Assembly: GCA_035763085.1 (NCBI GenBank)
Contig: DASUBV010000208.1
Coordinates: 1-9,930, forward strand
DNA length: 9,930 bases
Direction: 5' to 3'
DNA from: DASUBV01 sp035763085
Lineage (GTDB): Bacteria; Actinomycetota; Actinomycetes; Streptosporangiales; Streptosporangiaceae
Under the pieces are notes generated by a model, which was not told the DNA's origin, made no database searches, and saw only the letters and a program-made list of their open reading frames with translations. Of this stretch, positions 1-5,435 are shown piece by piece. Positions within the stretch are counted from its first letter, which is position 1. Each line of letters starts with the position of its first letter. A program made the position numbers and the translations under genes.

Positions 1-1
1 C

Positions 2-226
2 TCGCTGCGCGTCGTCCGGACGGCGATCGAGCTGTCGGTGCTCGCCGCGGGCTGGGCCCTCGGCGGCGCGATCGGCATCGGCACCGTCGCCTACGCGCTG
101 GCGATCGGCCCGCTCACTCATGTGCTGCTGCCCCGGCTGACTCTCGTCCGCCCGCCCGGCAGGACGCCTGACCATGCCGGACCGGATCCCCGGCGCGGGC
201 GTGCCCGCCCCCGCGCCCGGCACTGA
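2..226 (+). CDS. YczE/YyaS-like integral membrane protein, C-terminal part
   Basis: The reading frame is open from the left edge to a TGA at 224-226 and gives 74 residues; the start lies outside the window. It begins SLRVVRTAIELSVLAAGWAL and continues GGAIGIGTVAYALAIGPLTH, a pattern I recognise from the last transmembrane helices of the YczE/YyaS/YitT-type membrane proteins (COG2364-like): an R..IE motif, then Gly-rich GG.IGIGT, then ALAIGPL. The last 25 or so residues are Pro/Arg-rich and look like a cytoplasmic tail. Function in this family is poorly defined. It converges on the usp gene and is separated from it by a hairpin, so it is probably not part of the riboswitch-controlled units. 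Family placement is from remembered sequence patterns and is moderately sure. Confidence 0.75.
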   Translation, partial: SLRVVRTAIELSVLAAGWALGGAIGIGTVAYALAIGPLTHVLLPRLTLVRPPGRTPDHAGPDPRRGRARPRARH

Positions 227-230
227 CCCC

Positions 231-252
231 GCCGCCCGCCCGGCTGGGCGGC
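231..252. terminator. Bidirectional hairpin terminator between convergent genes
   Basis: A perfect 7-bp inverted repeat (GCCGCCC 231-237, GGGCGGC 246-252) with an 8-nt loop lies in the 43-bp gap between the membrane-protein stop (226, +) and the usp stop (270, -). No U tract follows on either strand, as is common for actinobacterial terminators. The role is inferred from position and symmetry. Confidence 0.5.
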
Positions 253-269
253 CCGGGCGCTGCTGCCGG

Positions 270-713
270 TTACGGGACGCTGAGCAAGAGCACGGGGACA
301 GCGCTGGCCTGCGCGTCGGCCTTGGCGGACCGGCCAAGATGAGCCGGCCGGATGCTCTCGCCGCGCCGGCCCATGACGATTAAGTCAAACCGGTGCTCGG
401 CAGCGTAGGAGCAGAGCGCCTGACCCGCCCGCCCGGCGTCGCCTGTGATCGTCTGGGTGCTGGTATGGACGTGATCAGCGTCGGCGTCGTGCCGGCGCAG
501 CTGCCCGAAGATGGCCTCGGCCCGGAGCTGGAGCCGGTCCAGGCCAGGCTCGGGCTCATCATGCGGTTCCATGCGGACGTGCTGCTGGACGACCGACAGG
601 GCCACGACATGGCCGCCCGGGCTGGCGATCGCCACGGCGGTCCGCAGCGCCTCGGCCGCGTCTGCTGAGCCGTCCCAGCCGACGAGGATCTGGCGGAACA
701 GGCCGGCGGTCAT
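270..713 (-). CDS. Universal stress protein (UspA family), single domain
   Basis: This is a 147-residue protein, the usual size of a single Usp domain. It starts with the typical first beta strand and acidic loop, QILVGWDGS (residues 8-16), continues with the second strand HVVALSVV (35-42), and ends with DLIVMGRRG (110-118) and a hydrophobic last strand VPVLLLSVP. The ATP-binding signature G-2x-G-9x-G-S/T is imperfect: G115 and G118 fit, but the next Gly comes after 8 residues (G127) and is followed by Arg-Ser, so nucleotide binding is uncertain. Usp proteins are cytoplasmic dimers linked to survival under stress. The ATG at 713 has only a weak Shine-Dalgarno sequence of its own but overlaps (ATGA) the stop of a short leader ORF with a strong one, suggesting coupled translation. 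The gene sits behind its own promoter and a fluoride-type riboswitch. Confidence 0.95.
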   Translation of the reverse strand: MTAGLFRQILVGWDGSADAAEALRTAVAIASPGGHVVALSVVQQHVRMEPHDEPEPGLDRLQLRAEAIFGQLRRHDADADHVHTSTQTITGDAGRAGQALCSYAAEHRFDLIVMGRRGESIRPAHLGRSAKADAQASAVPVLLLSVP

Positions 714-751
714 CGCCGCTCGCCTGTCCGGCCGTCTGGGTGAAACTGCAT
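710..751 (-). CDS. 13-codon leader ORF coupled to usp
   Basis: On the minus strand an ATG at 751-749 lies 9 nt after a perfect AGGAGG (766-761) and opens a short ORF, MQFHPDGRTGERR, ending in a TGA (712-710) that overlaps the usp ATG (713-711) as ATGA. The only strong Shine-Dalgarno sequence downstream of the riboswitch belongs to this ORF and not to usp itself. The ATG is 35 nt past the motif position where the enolase and Cys-rich genes have theirs at 32 nt, so the leader ATG occupies the expected riboswitch-controlled start. The likely role is to pass riboswitch control of initiation to usp by translational coupling; whether the peptide has its own function is unknown. Confidence 0.6.
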   Translation of the reverse strand: MQFHPDGRTGERR

Positions 752-787
752 GCCGAGGCGCCTCCTAAACCTCTGCGGCAGTCAGGG

Positions 788-839
788 GTAGAGGCCATCA
801 GCGGATTGTCACCCGCGGTTGCGGCGAGCCTCATCGCCA
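788..839 (-). promoter_or_regulatory. Fluoride (crcB-type) riboswitch of usp
   Basis: Read on the minus strand, P1 pairs GGCG (838-835) with CGCC (826-823) around the loop AUGAGGCU (834-827). P2 pairs GCGG with CCGC just before UGAUGGCCUCUAC (800-788). The GAGGC of the P1 loop pairs with GCCUC of the 3' strand (pseudoknot). This matches, position by position, the T. petrophila crcB aptamer as I remember it, including the core A6-U7-G8, U38, A40-U41-G42 and U48. Downstream, GCCUCU (795-790) can instead pair with GGAGGC (765-760), covering the leader-ORF Shine-Dalgarno sequence. Ligand binding would favour the pseudoknot and free the ribosome site, i.e. a translational ON switch. Family match is strong; fluoride as ligand is inferred from the family. 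Confidence 0.9.
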
Positions 840-844
840 GGGCC

Positions 845-873
845 ATTGTGGGCGCTGGCGGACCAGGCGACAA
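845..873 (-). promoter_or_regulatory. Promoter of the usp unit
   Basis: On the minus strand a -35 TTGTCG (873-868) and a -10 CACAAT (850-845) are separated by exactly 17 nt. The -10 ends 6 nt before the first P1 base of the riboswitch, so the transcript would start at the aptamer. It lies in the usp-enolase gap, giving usp a promoter independent of enolase. Confidence 0.6.
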
Positions 874-880
874 GGGATTC

Positions 881-897
881 GCCCGACTCCGGCGGGC
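881..897 (-). terminator. Possible weak terminator after the enolase gene
   Basis: A 5-bp GC-only inverted repeat (GCCCG/CGGGC, 7-nt loop) sits directly after the enolase stop and before the usp promoter. There is no U tract and the stem is short, so read-through from enolase into usp is possible. Confidence 0.3.
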
Positions 898-898
898 A

Positions 899-2179
899 TC
901 AGGCCGGCGGCGTCCCGAAGGGCATGTCCGGCTGGGCGGCGGCTATCTCCAGCAGCCGGTTGTACTTCGCGACTCGCTCGCCGCGCGCCGGGGCGCCGGC
1001 CTTCAGCTCACCGCATCCGGAGCTGACCGCCAGGTCAGCGATGAAGGTATCGGTCGTCTCGCCGGACCGGTGCGAAATGAGCTGGGCATATTTTCCGTGC
1101 CGGCACGTGGCGATGGCCTGGAGCGTCTCGGTGACGGTGCCGACCTGGTTCAGCTTGATCAAGGCGGCGTTCCCGATGCCCTTGCCGATGGCCTCGGCAA
1201 TGATGGCCGGGCTGGTCACGAAGATATCGTCGCCGACGAGCTGGACCCGGTCCCCGAGGCGCGCGGTCAGCTCGGCCCAGCCCTCCCAGTCGTCCTCGGC
1301 GAGGCCGTCCTCGATCAGCCAGACCGGGAACCGCTCGACGATCTCCGCGTACCGCTCGATCATCTGGGCACTGGACAGCATCGTGCTGCCTACCTCATAC
1401 CAGCCAGGGCGTCGCCGGAACTCGCTGGCCGCCGGGTCGAGCGCGATGGCGATGCCGTCGCGGCCGGGCTCATAGCCGGCGTCGGAGATAGCGGTCACGA
1501 GCAGCTCCAGCACCTCCTCCGGCTCGCTGATCTGCGGTGCGAAGCCGCCCTCGTCGCCGAGCCCGGTGGCATAGCCCTTCCCGGCGAGCAGGCTGCGCAG
1601 TACTCCGTAGACCTCAGCGCCGGCCTGGATGGCCGCCGGCAGGGAGCCGGCGCCCAGCGGGGCAATCATGAACTCCTGGAAATCCAGGTCGTTGGGGGCA
1701 TGCACGCCGCCGTTCACGACGTTGAAGTGCGGGACGGGCAGCCGCGGCAGCACGCCGCGAGGGGTCAGCCACTGCCACAGCTGCATCCCGGCTGCCTCGG
1801 CGAGGGCACGCGCGCAGGCCATGGAAACACCGAGGATCGCGTTGGCGCCCAGCCTGCTCTTGCCGGGCGTGCCGTCCAGCTCGATCATGGCCGCGTCGAT
1901 CTGGGCCAGGCTCGGCCACCAGGCGCCGGTCAGCTGACTGCTGATCTCGCCCCGGACGCTGGCCACGGCGTTCTGAACGCCCAGCCCGGCGAAGCGGTGC
2001 TGGTCACCGTCGCGCAGCTCGGCAGCCTCCCTGCTGCCGGTCGAGGCCCCCGACGGGACGGCGGCGCGGCCGCGGGCGCCGCTGGCCAGCTGCACGGATA
2101 CCTGCAGCGTCGGGCGGCCCCGCGAATCGAGGATCTCCAGCGCGGTGATCTCGGTGATGCGATGCAGGATGTCCGGCAT
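899..2179 (-). CDS. eno: Enolase (phosphopyruvate hydratase), probably an accessory paralogue
   Basis: This 426-residue enolase has the normal family length and interconverts 2-phosphoglycerate and phosphoenolpyruvate in the cytoplasm. The active-site parts are all present: the mobile loop SGAST (43-47), H160, Q168-E169, GDEGGF with E210, metal ligands D248 (ALDPAASEF), E290 (LIEDGLAEDDWEGW) and D317 (VGDDIF), the LIKLNQVGTVTETL signature with K342, H370-R371-S372 (SHRSGET), and K393 before GAP. It should therefore be active. The context is not that of the housekeeping actinobacterial eno, which normally sits with a FtsB/DivIC-like septum gene; here it is among stress and riboswitch-controlled genes. 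The ATG at 2179 has an AAAGGCGG ribosome site that can be masked by the riboswitch. Enolase is inhibited by fluoride (with phosphate and Mg), so extra synthesis under fluoride makes biological sense. That it is a second copy is inferred. Confidence 0.97.
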   Translation of the reverse strand: MPDILHRITEITALEILDSRGRPTLQVSVQLASGARGRAAVPSGASTGSREAAELRDGDQHRFAGLGVQNAVASVRGEISSQLTGAWWPSLAQIDAAMIELDGTPGKSRLGANAILGVSMACARALAEAAGMQLWQWLTPRGVLPRLPVPHFNVVNGGVHAPNDLDFQEFMIAPLGAGSLPAAIQAGAEVYGVLRSLLAGKGYATGLGDEGGFAPQISEPEEVLELLVTAISDAGYEPGRDGIAIALDPAASEFRRRPGWYEVGSTMLSSAQMIERYAEIVERFPVWLIEDGLAEDDWEGWAELTARLGDRVQLVGDDIFVTSPAIIAEAIGKGIGNAALIKLNQVGTVTETLQAIATCRHGKYAQLISHRSGETTDTFIADLAVSSGCGELKAGAPARGERVAKYNRLLEIAAAQPDMPFGTPPA

Positions 2180-2212
2180 GAGAACCGCCTTTGCTCGTCA
2201 GCTGTCGCGGGA

Positions 2213-2274
2213 GCAGAGGCCATCAGCCGTGGCGGCGGTTCAGGGCACAGCCCTGCCGGGTGCCTCATCCGGCG
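2213..2274 (-). promoter_or_regulatory. Fluoride (crcB-type) riboswitch of enolase
   Basis: On the minus strand P1 pairs GCCGG (2273-2269) with CCGGC (2259-2255) around a 9-nt loop AUGAGGCAC. A second hairpin CAGGGC-UGU-GCCCUG (2255-2241) is inserted before P2, which pairs GCCG with CGGC (2236-2226, loop CCA). The 3' strand UGAUGGCCUCUGCU (2225-2212) carries GCCUC, which pairs with GAGGC of the P1 loop. Core positions A6-U7-G8, U38, A40-U41-G42 and U48 are all kept. Downstream, GCCUCUGCUC (2220-2211) can form a 10-position stem with a single mismatch against GAGCAAAGGC (2196-2187), hiding the enolase Shine-Dalgarno sequence. The start codon is 32 nt after the conserved CCUCUGCU, exactly as in the element at 4188-4248. 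Confidence 0.9.
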
Positions 2275-2279
2275 TGGAC

Positions 2280-2285
2280 ATCATA
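2280..2285 (-). promoter_or_regulatory. -10 box of the enolase promoter, overlapping the dynamin-like gene's stop
   Basis: TATGAT on the minus strand is a near-consensus -10 box and ends 6 nt before the riboswitch P1. It overlaps the TGA stop (2283-2281) of the upstream dynamin-like gene. No clear -35 hexamer is visible 16-18 nt upstream. No terminator separates the two genes, so read-through is also likely. Confidence 0.55.
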
Positions 2286-4023
2286 GGGGGTGCCCGGCCA
2301 GGACAGCGCCGCCCCCGCAGTCCGCCGGCCCGAGCAGGTCCAGGGCCTGGCGCAGGCGCTGACCTCGCTCGGCCAGGCTGGCCAGCTGGCGGGCTGCCTG
2401 GTCCGCTGACTCGCCGCGGATCCGCCCGGCCTGATCCAGCGCCTCAGTCAGCCGCTCAGCACTCGCGCCATGGCTGCGGCGGATCTCGGCGATCAGCCGC
2501 CTAGTGGCCTCGGCCAGCCGGTCCTGCAGGTCCGCGCGGGCCCGGCCCAGCTGGCGGTCGACCAGGCCCGGAACCTGTCCCGTCAGGTGCTGGCGCATCC
2601 GGCGCTGGCCGGCCGGCCCGGGCAGGTGACGGCGGATCGCGCCGGCCAGCAGCTCGGCCTGATCGACGTACTCGCCGAAGTCGTAGAAGAAGCCGGGGCC
2701 GGGGCTAAGCTGCAGGCTGCCCTGCGGAATCAGCAGCTCGACGCCGAGCAGGCCAGCGGCGGCGTCGCGCACGGCGGCTAGCTCGGTCACCAGCTCAGCA
2801 CTCAGCCGGCGGGCCAGGGAGTCCAGGCCTGACTGGAGATGCCGGGCCTGCTGCTGGCGCCAGCAGTCCACGGACTCCCGGATCAGCCCGGCCAGGCGGG
2901 CGCGGCCGAGTCGCTCGATCTCGGCGGTCCGGGCGCCGGCCAGCTCGGCGCGCAGCACGGCGGCCAGCTGCCTGCTGACATCCCCGGTGATCCGGGAGCC
3001 GGCGTCGCCCGCGGCCGTGTTCACCGACGTCAGGAGGCGCCGCGATGCTGCACCGGCGCGGTCGGCGGCGCCGGCGCCACGGTGCCGGACCTCGGCCAGC
3101 TTGGCGCTGAAGGCCGCCACCCGGCCGGCCGCCTCCTCGCCCGGCATGCTGGCCACCCGCCGGGCCAGCGTCACGTCGTCGAGCAGGAGCCCGGCCAGGT
3201 GGTGCGCCTGGCGGCGGGCCGACGCCTCCAGGGCGGACTCCCGGCTGGTGTCCAGGTAGGCCAGGAAGTCGGCCCGGAACGCCGCGAAGCCGGCATCGTC
3301 CCCGTGCCGGAGGGCGTCGCGCGCCGACAGCGGGTAGACAGCCGCGGCCGGGCCGATCGCCTGCTCGCTGACCCGCCGGGTGAAATCCAGAGCGTGCGCT
3401 CGCTCGCCGGGGCTGAGGTAGTCGATCTTGTTGAGGACGATGAACGTCGTCATCGACAGCCCGGCCACCCGCTCCAGCAGATCGCGCTCGGCGGCCGAGA
3501 CGGGCGGATCGGCGGTCAGCACGAAGATCGCCGCGTCCATGGTCGGCAGGGCGAGGTCAGCGGCATCGGTGTTGTGCGCGAAAACTGACCCGGTCCCCGG
3601 CGTGTCCACGATCTCGACGCCGCGGCGCAGGACCGCGGCGTCCGTCCGGACGGTGATCGCCTCGACCCGGCGCCGGTTACCCGGATTGCCCTGCTCGGTT
3701 CCGTACTCCGGCAGCGCGTCCAGCGTCATCCGCCGGGCGTCACCGCTGGCGAACCTGACCTCCATGCTGTCGTCGCGGTCCTGCGTGATCGTGATGGCGG
3801 CCGCCGTGACCGGTGTCACGCCCGCCGGAAGGACCGCGCGGCCCAGCAGCGCATTGATGAGCGTGCTCTTGCCCCGCTTGGCCTCGCCGGTGACCAGGAC
3901 CCGCAGCCGCCGGGACTTCAGCCGGGCGCGCAGCTCGGTCAGGGCACGGCGGTCCTGGCCGTCACTCAGCGACTCGAGCAGCAGCAGGGCCCTGACGACG
4001 TCTCGCTGGCCGGTCACGGGCAT
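2281..4023 (-). CDS. Bacterial dynamin-like GTPase
   Basis: This 580-residue protein has an N-terminal GTPase domain and a long, helical, Arg/Ala/Leu-rich C-terminal part. GTPase motifs are clear: P-loop GEAKRGKST (46-54), a switch I region GVTPVT (68-73) with candidate G2 threonines, DTPG (140-143) and NKID (198-201). The DTPG..SVF..NTDA context and the GEAKRGKSTLINALLGR..LP..V.PVTA pattern are those of dynamin-family large GTPases such as mycobacterial IniA/IniC-type or DynA proteins, which tubulate, fuse or repair membranes. No transmembrane segment is obvious; a more hydrophobic stretch with FFYDFGEY near residue 450 may contact membrane. A perfect AGGAGG lies 6 nt before the ATG at 4023. 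The gene is led by a variant crcB-fold riboswitch and lies directly upstream of enolase. A membrane-protection role during ligand stress is inference. Confidence 0.92.
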   Translation of the reverse strand: MPVTGQRDVVRALLLLESLSDGQDRRALTELRARLKSRRLRVLVTGEAKRGKSTLINALLGRAVLPAGVTPVTAAAITITQDRDDSMEVRFASGDARRMTLDALPEYGTEQGNPGNRRRVEAITVRTDAAVLRRGVEIVDTPGTGSVFAHNTDAADLALPTMDAAIFVLTADPPVSAAERDLLERVAGLSMTTFIVLNKIDYLSPGERAHALDFTRRVSEQAIGPAAAVYPLSARDALRHGDDAGFAAFRADFLAYLDTSRESALEASARRQAHHLAGLLLDDVTLARRVASMPGEEAAGRVAAFSAKLAEVRHRGAGAADRAGAASRRLLTSVNTAAGDAGSRITGDVSRQLAAVLRAELAGARTAEIERLGRARLAGLIRESVDCWRQQQARHLQSGLDSLARRLSAELVTELAAVRDAAAGLLGVELLIPQGSLQLSPGPGFFYDFGEYVDQAELLAGAIRRHLPGPAGQRRMRQHLTGQVPGLVDRQLGRARADLQDRLAEATRRLIAEIRRSHGASAERLTEALDQAGRIRGESADQAARQLASLAERGQRLRQALDLLGPADCGGGAVLAGHPL

Positions 4024-4046
4024 CGGCAGCCTCCTACCCGGATGGG

Positions 4047-4098
4047 CAGGGACCGTTGGCGGGCAGTGCCGCGATTCGGCTGGCGGGCCCCTCCGCCA
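4047..4098 (-). promoter_or_regulatory. Variant crcB-fold riboswitch of the dynamin-like gene
   Basis: On the minus strand P1 pairs UGGCG (4098-4094) with CGCCA (4085-4081) around the 8-nt loop GAGGGGCC. P2 pairs GCGG (4072-4069) with CCGC (4062-4059), followed by CAACGGUCCCUGCC. The pseudoknot GGGGC/GUCCC replaces the canonical GAGGC/GCCUC with a compensating A-U to G-C change. Relative to the crcB aptamer, A6 is G, U7 is A, U38 is C, G39 is A and U41 is C, while G8, A40, G42 and U48 stay. Downstream, CCUGCCC (4050-4044) pairs with GGGUAGG (4039-4033), a 7-bp stem that takes in part of the AGGAGG ribosome site (4035-4030). The fold and translational logic are well supported by the matching copy at 7250-7300; the ligand is uncertain because the binding core is changed. 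Confidence 0.78.
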
Positions 4099-4107
4099 GA
4101 ACCACCG

Positions 4108-4119
4108 TAAATAAGCCTA
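4108..4119 (-). promoter_or_regulatory. Likely -10 region of the dynamin-like gene
   Basis: Two overlapping candidates lie on the minus strand: TAGGCT (4119-4114), with TGACTC 18 nt upstream (4143-4138) as a possible -35, and TATTTA (4113-4108), which ends 9 nt before riboswitch P1 and so matches the spacing of the other promoters here. It is the most AT-rich spot in the 257-bp divergent gap 4024-4280, which otherwise holds only the two riboswitches and their promoters. Confidence 0.45.
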
Positions 4120-4174
4120 GCTCAGCGGCGCCCGCCTGAGTCAGGCCGGACGAGCCGCCGCGGCCGGGCGGCAG

Positions 4175-4180
4175 TACCCT
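4175..4180 (+). promoter_or_regulatory. -10 box of the Cys-rich/MFS operon
   Basis: TACCCT fits the actinobacterial TANNNT -10 pattern and ends 7 nt before P1 of the riboswitch, so transcription would begin at the aptamer. No good -35 hexamer is visible. Confidence 0.45.
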
Positions 4181-4187
4181 GGGGTGA

Positions 4188-4248
4188 CCGGATGAGGCTC
4201 CGGCAGGGCCGCGGCCCTGAACCGCCACCATGGCTAATGGCCTCTGCT
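4188..4248 (+). promoter_or_regulatory. Fluoride (crcB-type) riboswitch of the Cys-rich/MFS operon
   Basis: P1 pairs CCGG (4188-4191) with CCGG (4200-4203) around the loop AUGAGGCU. An inserted hairpin, CAGGGCC/GGCCCUG (4204-4219), precedes P2, GCCA/UGGC (4224-4234, loop CCA). The 3' strand UAAUGGCCUCUGCU (4235-4248) provides the GAGGC/GCCUC pseudoknot. Compared with the enolase copy, the P2 closing pair changes from G-C to A-U on both sides, which is direct compensatory evidence for an RNA fold. G39 is A here; A6, U7, G8, U38, A40, U41, G42 and U48 are canonical. Downstream, CUCUGCUG (4242-4249) pairs over 8 bp with CAGCAGGG (4260-4267), next to the ribosome site GGUGGUGA. An ATG at 4230 falls inside P2, so it is not the gene start. 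Confidence 0.9.
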
Positions 4249-4280
4249 GCACGCACGTCCAGCAGGGTGGTGACCGGATC

Positions 4281-5435
4281 ATGCCCAGTGCCTCGCCCGT
4301 GCCGCGCGGCCCGTCGGTGCTGGTGCTGGGCCAGCCCGGCGAGCTGGTCACCCGGCCGGGCTGCCCGGCGTGCCGCTACGTGGCCGAGGCAGCCGACCGG
4401 TACCTTGCCTGGTTCGCGCTGGAGGCGCACGGGGACGCCGGGATGGTCACCCGGCTGTCCGCGTCACTGGGGATGTGCGCGCCGCACACGCGCGTTCTGA
4501 TGAGCCAGCCGGGTGCCGCGCCCCGCCTGACCGTGGTCTACCGGTACGTCCTGCAGGCCGTGCCGGGCCAGCTGGCGGCCCGCCGCTGGCGGCCGGATCC
4601 CTGCCCGGCCTGCGAGCAGGCGGCGTCGGCGACCGGGCGCGTCCTGGACATGGTGGCCGACGGCCTGGCCGACCCGGGCTTCCGCAGCGGGTACGCGGCT
4701 GCGGGCGGGCTCTGCCTGCCGCATCTGCATGCCGTCCTGCGGCAGTGCCGCCGGGGCCCGGCCAGCTGGCTGGCCGGGGTGGCGCTGGACCGGCTGCAGG
4801 GGCAGGCGTGGCCGGCCGCGCTCCTGACGGGCGAGCTGGACCCGGGCACCGGCGGCCGGGCCCGGCGCGGGGCCGCGCTCAGCCAGGACTGTCCGGCTGG
4901 CGGCTGCCCGGCGTGTCATGCTGCCCTGCGCGGCGAGCAGGCCCGGCTCGGCCAGGCCGCGCGGCCAGGCGGCGCCGACGCCGCGCAGTGCGCCGGGCAT
5001 CTCGATGACTCGCTCGCGGCCGCGGGCCCGCTGGCCGGCGCGATGCTCGCGGTGCAGGGCGCGCATCAGGCTGGCCTGCTGGCGCTGGCGCAGGATCGCC
5101 GGCGTTCCGTCCGGCGCCGGAGCGCGGCAGCAGCACGCGGCTGCGCCGTCTGCCGCGAGCGCGCGGCCGCCGGGCGCCGGGAGCTGGGCCGTCGCGCGGC
5201 AGCCGGGGCGCCCTGGCCGCCGCTGTGCGTCCGGCACGTGCTGGAACTGCGGACCTTCGACTCCGGTGCCGGCGAGCAGGCCGCGGCGGTCGCGGCCGGG
5301 CGCGCGGCGGTGCTGGCGGCGGAACTGGCGGAGGACTCCGGCGCGCGGGCCCGGCAGGCCCGGGGCGCCGGGCGGAGCGCCTGGCGGCGCGCGGCCGCCT
5401 TCCTGGACGGGGCCATCGGTGCGACCGCGGCTTAG
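4281..5435 (+). CDS. Cys-rich protein with four CxxC...CxxH units (putative metal-binding)
   Basis: I do not recognise a named family. The 384-residue protein has four evenly arranged metal-ligand sets: CPAC 28-31 with CAPH 66-69; CPAC 108-111 with CLPH 145-148; CPAC 209-212 with CAGH 237-240; CAVC 288-291 with CVRH 316-319. The gap inside a unit is 34, 33, 24 and 24 residues, so units 1-2 and 3-4 form two subtypes, suggesting internal duplication. Each unit could bind one zinc (C2CH), or act as a redox or metal-sensing site. The rest is Ala/Arg-rich helix; no signal peptide or membrane segment is evident, so it is probably cytoplasmic. The ATG at 4281 is chosen because it has the same 32-nt spacing from the riboswitch as enolase, with GGTGGTGA 6 nt before it. 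It overlaps the downstream MFS gene by 17 nt, pointing to joint action with the transporter. Confidence 0.85.
   Translation: MPSASPVPRGPSVLVLGQPGELVTRPGCPACRYVAEAADRYLAWFALEAHGDAGMVTRLSASLGMCAPHTRVLMSQPGAAPRLTVVYRYVLQAVPGQLAARRWRPDPCPACEQAASATGRVLDMVADGLADPGFRSGYAAAGGLCLPHLHAVLRQCRRGPASWLAGVALDRLQGQAWPAALLTGELDPGTGGRARRGAALSQDCPAGGCPACHAALRGEQARLGQAARPGGADAAQCAGHLDDSLAAAGPLAGAMLAVQGAHQAGLLALAQDRRRSVRRRSAAAARGCAVCRERAAAGRRELGRRAAAGAPWPPLCVRHVLELRTFDSGAGEQAAAVAAGRAAVLAAELAEDSGARARQARGAGRSAWRRAAAFLDGAIGATAA

Noticed and set aside
740..2362. Long plus-strand open frame (540 codons) across the enolase gene
   Set aside because: It lies antisense to a clear enolase; low-complexity translation without recognisable motifs, a by-product of high GC content.
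2206..4250. First impression of a DosR-like regulator box or a mobile repeat shared by the enolase and Cys-rich leaders
   Set aside because: The palindrome length varies between copies, and the whole repeat fits an RNA fold with compensatory pairs matching the crcB riboswitch.
4230..4280. Upstream ATG 4230 as start of the Cys-rich gene
   Set aside because: It lies inside the riboswitch P2 hairpin; ATG 4281 has a ribosome site and the same 32-nt spacing as enolase.
4918..5418. Extension of the MFS frame upstream to 4918
   Set aside because: It overlaps the Cys-rich gene in another frame and encodes Arg/Pro-rich low complexity; the MFS fold begins after 5419.
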